64,000 bases of DNA from Cynocephalus volans (GCF_027409185.1 NC_084466.1:77730501-77794500), one strand, 5' to 3'; shown: positions 24,148 through 36,225, counted from the first letter of the stretch. Numbers and translations are program-made. The notes: generated by a model from the letters alone, not told the origin.

Positions 24148-24239
24148 CAGTGTGTATTTCAATCTCAATTTGCACTAGCCACATTTCAGGTGCTCCATAG
24201 CCATGAGACTAGTGACTCCTGTATGGGACAGTGCGGGTC

Positions 24240-25279
24240 TAGAATGAAAAATGTAATATTTGAGGCTGAGCAAAAACTTTTTTTTTGCTTGTCTAGCTCA
24301 GTCTTGAAAAAAACATTCTTAAGTATATACATAGATTGTAAGTGTCAGGATTTTTATGATTTATGTATATTTTCTGTTCCTTATGACTTCCCCCTAATAT
24401 TTAGAGAGGCTTTTGAAATTTCATTGTTTCTTAGCTAAGAAGAATCAAGAAAGTATACTTCCTCATGCTGGGAAGGGATTTTCAAGGGAGAGTAGCTCAT
24501 CTCCCACCCACACTTCACCACCCCCAGAGGGGAAGCCCAAGGGGAAGGTGAAATTCTCAGCAAAGAGCCCTTCCCTACTTACTGTGAAATCTCTAGATTT
24601 TTGTTTTAGAAGGAAGTTGCTTTTTTTTTTTTTCACAGTTCCTTTTCATAATTTTCATACCTTAGCTGCCAGAAACAAAATTTTTTTACTTCACTATTTT
24701 CATTATAGCCAAAGCCACCATATATCCTAGATTTTCCAGGATGGTGTAAATTTTGAATACTGCCTATTCTAAATTTTGATCTAGAAAACAGGGTCACTCG
24801 ACCATGCTCTTGAGTGTGAAATATCTCTGTGGTCATCAACCAGTGGGCGCTCACCAGTTCCTGGAACTTAGACACTTCTCTATAAATGGTTTCAGTTGAC
24901 TCTGCCACTTTCTCCCAGGATCCAAAATAGTTCCCGGAGAGGCCATGTCTTTTCAGGTGGCAATAGGGCAGATACAGGGCAGTAGTCTTTATGCTACTGT
25001 TCATTAATCAATCCGAGTTTTAAGGGGTGCTTTTTCTGAGGAAGAAGAAATTTAAATTCATGTAGAGGCAACAAAGCTTTCGAAGAACATTTCTGGCAGG
25101 CTGATAAAGAAAGATAAAAAAAAGAAAAGTTACAGGCCCCGGGAGAGTGGTGTCAGCTCTTGGTACACCAGCCAGATGTTGGTGCTCACAAACTGGGGGA
25201 CACAATGTCCTTTACTGTTATCATTCATAATGCCATTTGCGTTCTTTAATCAACTAAAATTATTTCACTTTCAAGGTCT
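24240..25279. other. Intergenic DNA upstream of the CpG island
   Basis: No gene, SINE or LINE recognised. It borders the N4BP2L1 promoter and may hold distal promoter elements; none is identifiable by eye. Confidence 0.4.
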
Positions 25280-26720
25280 AGGACGGTCTGGGCTGGGGTG
25301 GAGGAGGAGGGCCTGGCGGTGGCAGGGTGTCACAGCGGGCGGGCCTCCTCCAGGCGGAGGGCACAGGACAGCGGAGAGCGGGGTGGAGGGGTGCGTCGCC
25401 CTGTTTTCCGGGCTGTCAGTGTCCTCGCGTCTGCAGATGGCCAGGTAGGGACGCCCCCTCCCACGCAGCGCGGTGCGGGCGGGCGGGGAGGAGGGGCTGG
25501 GCTCCGAGCGCCCGCCCCTCCGTCTATCACATGGCCGGAGAGCCACAAAAACAACAGCTTTGGCCGAGACCGTGACTTCAGGGCAGGGAACCCGGGGCTC
25601 TGGCAGCCAGCCCCCTCCCCATGGAGGACAGTTTCCTGGAATCTTTTGGGAGGCTGAGCCTCCGGCAGCAGCAGCCGCCGTCTCGGCCGCCGCCCCCGCG
25701 GGGGACACCTCCGCGCCGCCACAGCTTTAGGAAACACCTCTACCTCCTGCGAGGCCTCCCGGGCTCGGGGAAAACCACGCTGGCCAGGTAATGACATTGG
25801 CCTGGGCGCCGGCGCGCGGGCCCGGGGCCACCTAGCGCCCCGGCCGAGCGCGCCCCTGCCCGGAGCCGCTTCCGGGCGCCGCTCGCGCCCCCGCCCCGGC
25901 CCCTGCCCCGGCCCGAGCCCGGCTGCGCTGGTAGCCCGGCCGCCGCCGCCCTGGGGACCGCCGCAGCCCTGGCGTCCCCGGCCGCGGGCGCGGAGAGGAG
26001 GGCGCTCGTCTCGTTTCCCGCCGGGCTTCCCCGGGAGGACGGATTTCGGCACTGCGCCTTGCGCAAGCCCCAGCTGGCACCGGCCGCTTCCCCGCGGCCG
26101 TGCCCGGCCCAGTGCCAGCCGCGCCGAGGCAGCCTTCGCTGCCCCTGCCTCCCGAGCCCCGGGTCGGGGAGGCCCGCAGGGACTCTTCTTCGAGAAATCC
26201 CGGTGGCGACTGCAGAGAAAAGCGCCGGGCAGCCGCTCGCGCGCAGGCAGCCGCCACGACGCGTCAACAGGCGTTTTAACCCAAGCGGATAACGAGGGGC
26301 CGGGGCCGGAGGCCCCGGGGCAGTTGCGGGCGTGCCCGGGGGCTTGCGGCCCGCTTTGAAAACCTGGTGGCTTCAGGCAGCCTGCGTTTGCTTTGGCAGC
26401 TGCGAAGGCGCACAGGTGCACGGGGGAGGGGGCTGGCGGCGCCACACAGACCGTCATTCACAGAGCCTCGCCACGGGCGCCCGAATTCGTTCACTTGCCA
26501 GTTGCGTAAGCGCCCCCCTCCCCCGCCGTACCAGGCCAGCGGGAATTACGCGGGCTTGTTCCTGCTGCCACCTTGCTGGGCCCACCGCTCCAGCCTGAAC
26601 TCCCACCACTCCCCGCCTGGCACCTGCTGTTCCAGCACCGCTGAACTGCTCACCTCCTCTAAACCAAGCTGTTTCTCTCCTTTCCCTGGCTGACGCTGGC
26701 CCGCCTGCCTGGCTTGCCCC
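25280..26720. promoter_or_regulatory. N4BP2L1: CpG island covering the N4BP2L1 promoter and first exon
   Basis: An abrupt rise in G+C and CpG density in otherwise AT-rich DNA, with GC boxes such as gcgggcgggcgggg at about 25476-25489. No TATA box is evident close to the start codon, as expected for a CpG-island promoter. The island extends about 900 bp into intron 1. The transcription start is probably within roughly 25400-25600 (inference). Long open frames on both strands here are a by-product of G+C richness. Confidence 0.85.
25621..25787 (+). CDS. N4BP2L1: N4BP2L1 coding exon 1
   Basis: Starts at ATG 25621 (context tccccATGG) and ends at donor ctggccag|gtaatg. It encodes [10 protein letters not shown]..., a Pro/Arg-rich leader and the Walker A motif [11 protein letters not shown] at residues 45-55; the final two bases AG begin Arg56. 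An in-frame stop lies upstream at 25573-25575, so 25621 is the first usable ATG in frame. Confidence 0.95.
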
Positions 26721-26824
26721 GCCTCCCTCTGCCCGACTGATTCTAATTAGCCCTTTACGACTCAGCTCTGTTACCTTACCTGGCAGCTGCCCCACCCCGC
26801 CAGTAGATGCTCCACCTCTGGGCT

Positions 26825-26960
26825 CCTTGACGTTCTGTTTACACCTCTATAACTGCACTTAGTTTTGCACATGGTTTTGTTTACCTTTTTCTAAGTTTCC
26901 TGAAGGTAGGCGCCTGCCAAGCACATAGTCTGGCATGTAGGAGGTGTTCAATAGAGGAAG
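26825..26960 (+). repeat. L2 3' end
   Basis: gcacatagtctggcatgtag, aggtgttcaatag: the L2 3' end, just beyond the CpG island. Confidence 0.7.
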
Positions 26961-27167
26961 TGGTCCCTTGCCCTCAAAGAGCTTTCCATCTCGTTGGAGA
27001 GATAAAGCTAGCATAGGACCCTGCAACTACTGAAGAATCCAAGTGGCTATAGTCACGTGCTAATTTTGATGGGACCCAGATAGTGACTTTGGGGAGCGGG
27101 GGGGTCTGAGTCCTTTGGGTGTGAGGGAACTGTGACAGCCCTGGTCAGGTGTCACCAGTTTTTCCCC

Positions 27168-27263
27168 TTTTTTGTTTTTGTGGCTGGCCGGTAAGGGGAT
27201 CTGAACCCTTGACCTTGGTGTTATCAGCACCACACTCTACCAAGTGAGCCAACCGCCCAGCCC
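27168..27263 (-). mobile_element. tRNA-like SINE monomer
   Basis: tggctggccggtaaggggat ... gtgagccaaccgcccagccc in reverse, with flanks ccagttttt and ccagtttta. Confidence 0.9.
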
Positions 27264-27689
27264 CTGCTGCCAGTTTTAGTTAGAATTCCTGGTTGATTTC
27301 TGGAGTAGAAGCCTTGAGTCGAAGAATATCACCGCTTTTTCACAGACCAAAGGGATGGGTGACTTTTGGAGGGCCACTGGTGCCCTTTGCTAGGACACAA
27401 ACACACTTCAGTGCGCCTTTCTAGCTTGGTGGGAGGTGGGGGATGGCAGTGGAGTCGGGGAGCCTCCTTGGAACCCCGCAGAACTTGCTTATTTTGTGAT
27501 ACAGGCATGGTAGGTACATTTCACTAACTAAATATTTTCTGAATGTCACATCCTCTTGAACTTCACTTTCGCTTTACTGCTCTGTGGCCTATCACACTGA
27601 GTGTCAAAGAAAGTACACATTTTTGGGCAAACTTTGTTTTTAACTGTACTGGGAACGGAAATGATATGATGGGTGGAGGATGCATAGAA

Positions 27690-27785
27690 CTGAACGTCAG
27701 TTTTTCAAACCTCACATTCCTCATCTGTAAAGCGAGTGGGCTGGCCTGGATGGTCTTTAAGGTCACTTCTGGCTCTAACATTTTA
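27690..27785 (+). repeat. MIR fragment
   Basis: cctcatctgtaaagcgagtg, ctggatggtctttaaggtc: 3' half of a MIR. Confidence 0.7.
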
Positions 27786-27894
27786 CACTTTTAGGATCTT
27801 AATTCGTGGTTGACATTGGCTAAGCAGAAGACACCGGATGAGAGACCAGCTTATTAAAGAACATCTCTTTTAGGGATGACAGCCGTGAACACTG

Positions 27895-28060
27895 GCCCGG
27901 GAGTGTGAAGATTGTGCCTTTAGATCCACTTCATCACTAACTAGCTGGCGACTTTGGGCAATCACCTAGCTTCTCTGGGCCTTATGTTCCTTATATGTGA
28001 CTACTAAGAAGCGATTGGGCTAGAGGATTTATTAAAGATCCTTCTGACTCTTAATTTCCA
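27895..28060 (+). repeat. MIR
   Basis: ttcatcactaactagctggc, gactttgggcaatcacctag, cttctctgggcc. Confidence 0.8.
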
Positions 28061-28104
28061 GTTGTTAGCATTAAAGATTGTTTGCTAATAATGGCTAGGT
28101 AAAG

Positions 28105-28310
28105 AACTCTGATCTTGGAGTCAATTTATGGCTTTATATCCAAGCTCTGCCACTCACTAGCTATGCTCTTCACTCAACCACTCTGTACCTCAGTTTCCTC
28201 TTCTGTTAAATGGGGATATCTGCTCTGTCTGCCTCAGAGGGCTGTTGTGAAGATTAAATGTATATGGGAAGACTTCTTAAAGTTTAAGGTGCTATATAGG
28301 TTTTAAGAGG
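28105..28310 (+). repeat. MIR
   Basis: ctctgccactcactagc, cctcagtttcctcttctgtt, gggctgttgtgaagattaaa: near complete core. Confidence 0.88.
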
Positions 28311-28669
28311 TATTAGTTACTGCTTAAGTTGTTGTTCAGCTGAGATAAAGCTTCATCGTAACTGGAGAGAAGCCTGGCTCTGAAGTGAAGAAGGCAGCTG
28401 GAAGTTGACTTTGAGTTCTCCTGTTACGCTGGGCGTTGGCAGTTCTGGGAGCAGAGGAGCCTTGGCATGCTTTGGAGTGGGTTGAGCGTTTATATCTAAG
28501 TCTGGGAAGTAAGCAGGAAATGGGTCGCAGCTCAGCAGGGAGGGAGGCCCAGAGTGAACAGGAAATGCTGTTGAGTAAGTCACGGGTGTGGCCCTCAAGG
28601 AGCTGTCTTCCCCTCTTTTTTGGGAGGTGGGGAGTGGGAGAGGAGAATGGCAAATTGTTTAAAAATACA

Positions 28670-28835
28670 CATGTATAGAAAATAGTAAAACTGTAAGGTT
28701 ATCTTATGTATTGTTGGATCCTGGGAAATTCACATTTTCTCTATTCTATGTATTTTCCAAATTTTCTATAATGAACGTGTATTCTTAAATCAGAATAAAT
28801 TTTTTTTCTTTAAAAATCGGAAGAAATTGCTTTTT
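28670..28835 (+). repeat. Old L1 3' end
   Basis: ttccaaattttctataatga, acgtgtattcttaaatcaga and an A-rich end, as in old L1ME-type 3' ends. Confidence 0.6.
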
Positions 28836-29164
28836 TTACAAATGTGAGCTTATCTTTTTCTGCTTAACCTTTATTTCTCATTTGATTAAAATACTAATAA
28901 AATCTTTTTGGAAATTCGGATATGTCTTGTCTTCCAAATCAATGTTAGATTTCTGTGCTTTTCACCTATATGTTCTCATAATTTGAAGTGGCTGGAGTGT
29001 GGAAAATATCTTTTTAAATTCTTTGAATTTCTTTAAAAAGAGTTGGAGTTTTATCTGTTTTAAAAAATTTTAAACACATCAGAGTATTAAAAAATTATCA
29101 TGTCCCCTAAATCTATTTTATCACCTCTATTTCATTTTAAAAACAAATAAAAAATTGTTTCTTA

Positions 29165-29620
29165 CCATTGACCTGTAAATTCTAGATCCAGGAATTAATC
29201 CTGTGGAAATAATTGGACAAGTATATGAAGATATTGGAATGTTCATCACAGAGTTTTTTTGTATGATAGAAAAAAATGTGAGCCAACGTAAATGTACAAA
29301 AATAGAGGATTGGCTTATCAGTCGTGAAGTCATTAATGGGAACATATAGATGTATTTTTGACATGCAGATATATTCTCCCCCATTAATTAAAAAGCCTTT
29401 TACAAAGATACACACACACACACATCCCATTTTCTCTTCAAAGAAAGCGGTCTACATGTATTCATGGGAAAATGTGTGAAAAGGTAGATATCTATTGAGA
29501 GTTGTTCACTTTAGATAGTGGAATTATGGACTTTTCCCCCTTGATTTATTTTCTCACTTTTCTACACAACTATGTCTTGCTTGTTAACTTTTTAAGGGTA
29601 AAAATAAAGGCACTATTAAG
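29165..29620 (+). repeat. Old L1 3' region
   Basis: aggaattaatcctgtggaaa, attggacaagtatatgaaga, gaggattggcttatcag: pattern of old L1 3' regions. A short CA run is at 29411-29422. Confidence 0.6.
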
Positions 29621-29819
29621 TAAAAAGTTTTGGTTAATGACTTGGCTAGATAGACCCAGTTTGTGTGACAAAGCTTTTATTCCAAAAGAAAATAAACGTC
29701 ATTTTCTATATAAAAAGGCTTTTTTAGGTTGGTTCTCAGTTGGACATATACTAGAAAACTCTTTTACCAATGAGGAGATGGATTTTTAATGGTTTATTGT
29801 CATTAAATTTTATTTTATG

Positions 29820-29892
29820 CGTGGTGCTCATAACACTAAGGTCAAGGGTTGAGATCCCCATACAGGCCATCCACCAAAAAAAAAAAAAATAT
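29820..29892 (+). mobile_element. tRNA-like SINE monomer, 5'-truncated
   Basis: cgtggtgctcataacactaa, ggtcaagggttgagatcccc, then A-run and AT tail. Confidence 0.8.
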
Positions 29893-30224
29893 ATATATAT
29901 GAATTTTGATTAATTTTATTAATTACAATATGAACTAGCATAGGTCACTTAATTCTTTAACACCTCAGGTTCTTTTTCATTAAACTGGAGCTAATATTTC
30001 ATTAATAAGTTTATTGTGTGAATTTCGGATACTATGGTAAACGTTGACCCTATGATTATGTATGTGAGGCACTGTGGAATGTATGTGCTATATAAATACC
30101 AACTATTGTTAATTATTAGCCACTAATCAACAGTAACATGTTCACTGAGTACTTATGAGACTATGAGCACTTGCTTAGTGAGGCTCATGCCAAATAAGAG
30201 GCCCACAGAAGACTAACAGATGGA

Positions 30225-30560
30225 AATCAATGACTAGTGCGAGACTGAGGGTGAGCAAGGTGTGGGCAGGGTCGCACCTTGTCTGCTGCTGATGTTCAGG
30301 GCCCGGGGAGTCAGGCTGGTTAGGGAGGGACAGTCTCCTCCACATGGAGATGGTTCTTGAGCTGTTTGGAAGATGAGGAGGACGTGGCTGAACAAAAGGG
30401 AAAGGAATAGCAGCATGAGTAAGGAGATGGAGGTGGGGGAGAGATGGGTGTGTCCTGGGCTTGTCTGAAGTGGAGCCTTCATCCTAGTGAGTGTATTGAC
30501 TAGGTAAAGCCAGGGCCAGATCATAGAGAATATTAAAAGCTGGATAAAGGAGTAGAAGAG
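30225..30560 (-). repeat. Possible L2 fragment, antisense
   Basis: gccagggccagatcatagag and the G/A-rich layout resemble reversed L2. Weak; could be unique sequence. Confidence 0.35.
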
Positions 30561-30734
30561 AACTGTCATCAGAAGAAATAAGATTCCAATCCCAAAACCC
30601 TTTTGCTGTCAGCAGATGATCCAGAACTAACGCTGTTTCCACAGCTGAGCTGACAGACACCTGGATCTGCACCTGTCCTTCCCTCCTACCTCGATGAAAG
30701 CACCTGTGGACGAACCTCTGTGCTTTTCACTGTG

Positions 30735-31140
30735 TGTGTGTGTTAAAATGCCCCCTTGTTTTGGCCATTTTAACCATTTGTAAGTGTACATTTCAGTTAC
30801 ATTAATTATATTCACAGTGTTGTGCAACCATCACCATTATCTATTTAAAATTTTTTTTGTCACCTGAACAAAAACTCTGTGCCCACTAAACAATAACTCC
30901 TCATTCCCCTCCCCCACCCCCTGGTAATCTCTAAGCTACTTTCTGTCTCTATGTATCTGCCAATTCTAAGTACTTCGTATGTGTGGAATCGTACAGAATT
31001 TGTCTTTTAGTGTCTGGCTTATTTCACTTAGCTAAATGTTCTCAAGGTTCATACATGTAGCATGTGTCAGAACTTCATTATTTTTACAGCTGAATAAAAA
31101 ACTCCATTGTGTGGGTATACCACTAAAACATCCTTTTTAT
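30735..31140 (-). repeat. L1M 3'-UTR-like fragment, antisense
   Basis: gtgcaaccatcaccattatc, tctgtctctatgtatctgcc, tggcttatttcacttagcta, ctgaataaaaaactccattg: clear reversed 3' region of an old L1. Confidence 0.8.
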
Positions 31141-31245
31141 TTATTTTATATTTTTTTGTTTTAATTTATCAATATACAGTATAGTTGATTTTCGTGTTCC
31201 TTTGCCAATTCCTCCTTTTCCTCCCTCTTCCCCCTCCCCCATCAA
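31141..31245 (-). repeat. L1 3' end with purine tract, antisense
   Basis: T-rich end, then tatcaatatacagtatagtt and a C/T-rich tract (the reverse of the G-rich L1 3' UTR tract). Confidence 0.5.
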
Positions 31246-33124
31246 AAACATTCTTTTTAAATGAAATGGCAATAATAGAGGGTAGTCCCTCTTTTTTTTT
31301 AATGGCCTGATTTGAAAAATTAAAAGCTGTCTACCTTGTGTCATTTCCCAGGAATTTTTTTCAATCTTTACATATCAATCAAAGCGAAGTCTGGGAACCA
31401 CGCTCTAGTCCATGTTGCATTCTTCGCAATGGTCTAGTTCTTTCTGGCCTCATCACAAATGCTTTGTAACATGGATTCAGTTAGGCTCAGAGGATGCTTC
31501 CTGACAGCTGTCTTTTCTCCTCAGTTATATGTCTGCAGAACGTGGAGTTTTCCATCAAGAGAAATACTTTTTCACTTTTTCTTGGTATTAGAGTTTTCAA
31601 GGATGTGAAAGGATGCTTTTCTAATGTGATGCAATGATGAGACAGAGATGGGGAGAAAGGAATAGTTCGCAACCAAATAAACAGTGGAGTACAGGAAGCA
31701 GTGAGAGCAGGGGCCAGTTAGGTTAGCTAAGTAGTGAGTAGTGGGGCCCCAGGCATGCTCTGCTCTGCAGTGCTCCCAGCCAGCAGGCCGGAACCACGGT
31801 GTTTTTATTTATGAGACCAGGGCTTTCATTAAGAAAAGCAAGATCAAAATAGAAAGTTTCCAAGCCTGTGTATAACAAAATAGGGTATCAGGCAGGTGAT
31901 ATCTCAGAACTGTAGTCACTTAGGTCTGCTTGGAAAATTGCTAGTAACTTTTTCATTATTTTTCATAATTTTCCTAAGATGGGTCCTAAATCTCCTTTCC
32001 CCACTGCTGAGAGTCCTTGCAGTACCTCCCTGGGGGTTGTGATGAAGGAGGACAGTAACTGCTATGCATGTTGAACGAAGGGTACGACTGTCCAATGCAG
32101 TATTTGTTCATAACCCCTCACGGGAAAGGTCACCAGCTGTACAGGAGATTCACCACCACTATTCCGGGAGCTGCTGGTCAGTGAAAGAAGACCCTGTTGA
32201 ATAGGGGCAATACTGCAGGTGTGGGTTATGATTTGAGAGGGGATAGGAATGGATGAAAAAATGAAAGGGGAAAAATAGTTTCATAGGAGAAGCTCAGAAA
32301 ATGCCCAGGAAGCTCCCTCAGAGTTAATCTAGTCCCAGCCCAAGACACTAAGCTCTGAGGAGTTAGACATCTTGATCAAGGTCATAGGGATGAGTTCTCC
32401 TTATTTCCAATCCAGAGCTTTTTCTTCTACATCAAAGGAAGAAGCTAGAAGGAGTGACCTGGTGACAGGGTAATGAGGTTGGTTTTGATCTGTTGTGTAA
32501 TGAAGAAACACTCAAAGTCCCTGTTAAGCGGGGCTAAGTTAACCTGGATTTTAGCTGTCAGGGTAAGGAAGCTACATTTTATTATTTGTCAGCATTACTG
32601 ATATGTTTTTCCTAAGATAAAAACTATTACCAGGGAAATTATTTTATTAAAGTATTACCATTAGGGGCAATGGGAGGAGATGAGATTTAGATGTTTAAAT
32701 AAGTATTCATATTTATCCTGATTACGATGTGTTGGAAAGAGATGTAATCAACTCCCAGCTCCCAAGGGTGTTTAAAATCTCTTCCTCATCTGCTTTCATG
32801 ATCTGATATTGATAACTCAACTCAATGCCTTAGCTCCTTCTTGGCATTTCAGTGCACTCTTCTCTATAATGGTACCTTTCTAGGCCAACTCAGACTCCAG
32901 ATGCACCCAGTAGGAAGTTATTTTTAAGCACTCCAGGTTATCTAAAGATATATAGTCTTTATGGGATTGAGGAAATAGCACGATGAAGGAAAACCAGCCT
33001 AATTTCTAATTGCTCCTTCACAAGACTGTCCGATGATGTGTGTGGCTTGGGGAGGCCATCTGTTTCCATCAAGGTAAGAATCTGGAGCAGGAGAAATGGA
33101 GAGAGAAAAGCAAGCAAATTACTG

Positions 33125-33345
33125 TGTGCTGAGGGTCTGCCTGGCACTTTGTAGACACCGGCTTACCGGAGCTTCACAATAACCCTAGCATGTAGTCATT
33201 TTTATTTCTTTCTTTTCTTGCTTTCTTTTTTTTGGGATCCAAACCCTTGACCTTGGTGTACCAGCACCATGTTCTAACCAAGTGCACTGACCGGCCAGCT
33301 CAGTTTTCATTTTCTAGATGAGGACATTATAGTGACAGAACTACA
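33125..33345 (-). repeat. MIR-like fragment, split by a SINE
   Basis: tctgcctggcactttgtaga and ttctagatgaggacattata are the two sides of a reversed MIR, separated by the SINE at 33228-33296. Confidence 0.5.
33228..33296 (-). mobile_element. tRNA-like SINE monomer fragment
   Basis: gggatccaaacccttgacct, ccatgttctaaccaagtgc, accggccagc. Confidence 0.8.
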
Positions 33346-33355
33346 CACTTGATTC

Positions 33356-33669
33356 CTTTTTTTTTTTTAAAGAGTAACTTTTTATTTATTTATTTATTTT
33401 TTTTGTCGTTTTTTCGTGACCCGCACTCAGCCAGTGAGTGCACTGGTCAGTCCTATATAGGATCCGAACCCGCGGTGGGAGCGTTGCCGCGCTCCCAGCG
33501 CAGCACTCTACCAAGTGTGCCACGGGCTCGGCCCTTTTTTTTGTCTTTTACATGACCGGTACTCAGCCAGTGAGTGCACCGGCCAGTCCTATATAGGATC
33601 TGAACCCGCGGCGGGAGTGTCGCCGCGCTCCCAGGGCCGCACTCTCCCGAGTGCGCCATGGGCTCGGCC
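33356..33669 (-). mobile_element. Two tandem SINE dimers inside one target-site duplication
   Basis: Two GC-rich-subtype dimers in the same orientation (33401-33532 and 33553-33669), separated by an A-rich tail remnant (T-run at about 33533-33541, then gtcttttaca). The only clear duplication is ctacacacttgattc at 33341-33355 and 33670-33684, outside both. Either a nested insertion into a poly(A) tail or a four-unit transcript inserted at once. Confidence 0.9.
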
Positions 33670-33934
33670 CTACACACTTGATTCTGAGAGCCAGGGATGT
33701 CATAGCCTGCAGAGTGGTCTTACCTCCCCAGGAAGGCTCATGGACAAACACACTTTCATCCGTTTTTCACAGATGCTAGGGAGTCCTGTTGAAGTATGAT
33801 TGATACCTAGGGTCTTTCAACGTTCTTTTTCCACACATTTTAAGGATATGACAAAGAGGGTCTGAGGGGGGCTTTCTCTGCCGTCTGCAGTAGCATCTCT
33901 CCAGCATTCTGAACCCTGTGCCCTGGCTCTCTTT

Positions 33935-34100
33935 TCCACATATACTTATTTATTACCTATTTATTTTACTAGAATGTAAGCTTTATTAAGTGTGATGTGA
34001 ATTCTATGATGTTAGGAACTTCGTTCTGTCCAACTCCTAAGAGAGGGCCTGGCACGTGGTAGGCATTCACTAAATACTCGATGAATGAATTTGTTAATGC
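33935..34100 (+). repeat. L2 3' end
   Basis: actagaatgtaagctttatt, gggcctggcacgtggtaggc, attcactaaatactcgatga, atgaat: typical L2 3' end. Confidence 0.85.
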
Positions 34101-35261
34101 AAGGCAATGCCAGAAGCTTCCTAAGAGGTCAAAGCTTAGATGTCAGCATGGTTCTTGAGTAAAGAACAAAACCAAAAAGATTATTCCCATAAAGAGAAAT
34201 GTAAAAGAGTGAGTGAGATATAGAGAATAGGCAAGTGGGGGGAATAAAGAATAGAGCCACTCACCCCAAAGTTCAATTCAGTGCACAAGAAAACTACTCC
34301 TGTTTTTCTCATGTGAAAATGTTTGCTGCGCCACCTCCTCCACCTGATAGTTACATTAAAGAGGGATTGAAAAATTAGGATCAAAGATACAACTGCTGTC
34401 CCATGGAAGCAGCAGTCAAGAGAGAGACCAAAATGACAGTGACAGTTTTCCTGTGCATCCGCTCTTCTGTTATCTATAGCTGATCTATGACACTTTGGGA
34501 AGAGACAGCTAAAGTTAGCTGAGCGAGGTGCACCTGGTTCCTTCCCCGAGACTCTTTCGTTCTTGTTTTTTGGCAGCTGGCCGATCAGCCTTCTCCCATT
34601 CTGAGCATGCCTGAAGTAACCAACAGAACACAAACACAGGGAGCCGATCCCACTGCTAGGTCTCAGGGAGGGTGCTGTGCACCTGCAAGGTGCTACAGGA
34701 ATTTCTGCTAGATTGAGTGAAGGGGGCCACCCTGCCGGTGCTAATGAGGGCCGAGAGCCTGGTTTTAGATCTCATGAACACGGACTGCTTTGGAGGCATG
34801 AGGGGTAAAGGCAAGAGCGAGCAGTAGGCACAGACTGAACGTTTGACTGGAGTCTCCTCAGCCACTGTGGCTGGTGACCCTCAGAAGGCTGGCAGTCATT
34901 GAGGCCCGTCTCTCTAAGGGCAAGGCTCAGCCCTCCTGTGGTGGTTGGCAGCCCTGGGAAGGTGGGGGCCACACCAGGCCTCAGGGGAGAATGCCCAAGT
35001 CATCGACAGCCTCGCCTCCCTCCCTTTTCTTGGGCTGCTGGGTCATGGAACCTGTTTCCTACCTCCTAGTTTAAGGTCCTTGAGGAGAATTCCAATAACA
35101 TCCAGAGGGAGTGCTGGGGTCCAAGAAGAATCCTCTCTTGGATTAAAGGTGTGGATAAAATTCTCATTGTATAAAGATGAGAAAGTAGAAATTTTCCTCA
35201 CACAGTTTGGGACCCTATAAAAAGAGTGTATACTTAGGGCAAGAAAGCATTCCATTCAAGA

Positions 35262-35398
35262 GCCGTTCATACCAAATATTTACTGAGTATCTCTTATGTG
35301 CCTCCTCCCTTGCATTCTTCTAGATGCTCAGAATAGAGCAGCAGACAAAAGTAACACAAATCTCTGCCTTCATGGAACGTATATTCTATCACAGAAAA
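35262..35398 (-). repeat. L2 3' end, antisense
   Basis: ccaaatatttactgagtatc, tcttctagatgctcagaata, tgccttcatggaacgtatat. Confidence 0.7.
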
Positions 35399-35644
35399 AC
35401 ATTTTCTGTAGGAAAGAAGCCAATTTTAGACAGTATCTGCTCTGTTCTCTCAAAAAACAAAGGATTCCATAACTCTTCCACCTGAGGTGTATACCTCCAG
35501 GAGACGTCCCCATGTGCACAAGAGATAGGCACAGTGAAGTTCACTGAAACTTGTTCATGGTAGGGAAACTGCAAACAACCGAGATGTCACTAGAAAAAAG
35601 GATAAATAGATAGGATTGATGTTATAGAACGCAAGCATAGAGGT

Positions 35645-35850
35645 TTTTCTCTGGGGCCAGAAGCCTAGGTTTAATCCAGCTGTACCACTCACTGGTCTTA
35701 ATTTCTTCATCTGTAACATCACTGGTCTTAATTTCTTCATCTGTAACATGGGGATTAATAACTACTTGTCTCCCAGGTTGATTTGAACATCATATGAGAA
35801 ATGTAAAGCACTTAGAATAGTGTTTAGTAAACAATAAGCTCTTAAAAAAT
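35645..35850 (+). repeat. MIR with an internal 30-bp tandem duplication
   Basis: tgtaccactcactggtctta, cttcatctgtaacatgggga, atgtaaagcacttagaatag identify MIR. The 30 bp at 35690-35719 are repeated exactly at 35720-35749. Confidence 0.85.
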
Positions 35851-35992
35851 GTTAGCTGTGTATATTATTTTGCTGGTGATGGAGTTAAAAGGAATAGGCT
35901 TCATCCCACAAAGTTAAGAAAAAAAAAGAAAAGGAATGAACTAAGTCTGTTATATCGACACGAATGGATCTAAAAAAATGTAATGCTCCTTC

Positions 35993-36225
35993 ATTTTTTC
36001 ATTCAACAAATATTTACTGAGTGTCTACTATGTTCTAGGCAGTGTTCTAGGTACTTGGTAATCATTAGTGAACAAAACAAAGATCCTGCCTCTGTGGACC
36101 GTATATACCAAAGGTGGGGAAACAGATGTGAAATATAAGGAAATAATATGTTAGGAGGCAATAGGTACTGTGGAAAGGGGAGACGGAAGCCTGGTACAAG
36201 TGTTTGGAAATGTCAGACTTAAGGT
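35993..36225 (-). repeat. L2 3' end, antisense
   Basis: ttcattcaacaaatatttac, tgagtgtctactatgttcta, ggcagtgttctaggtacttg. Confidence 0.8.

Larger units (their letters stand above)
23734..24236. mobile_element. Non-autonomous hAT-like DNA transposon, interrupted by two SINEs
   Basis: Left end cagcactgtccagtagaaat and right end gtatgggacagtgcgg form inverted termini; the interior reads continuously once the SINEs at 23843-23934 and 24057-24147 are removed. Common old mammalian element; no coding capacity. Confidence 0.65.

Noticed and set aside
25330-26457. 375-codon open frame on the minus strand across the CpG island, plus several overlapping ones
   Set aside because: G+C-rich DNA has few stop codons; composition is Pro/Gly/Arg/Ala-rich, there is no family resemblance, and the plus-strand N4BP2L1 exon 1 explains the conserved part.
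34571-34590. A 20-bp match to the SINE 3' end (ttttttggcagctggccg)
   Set aside because: Too short to distinguish an extremely truncated insertion from chance.
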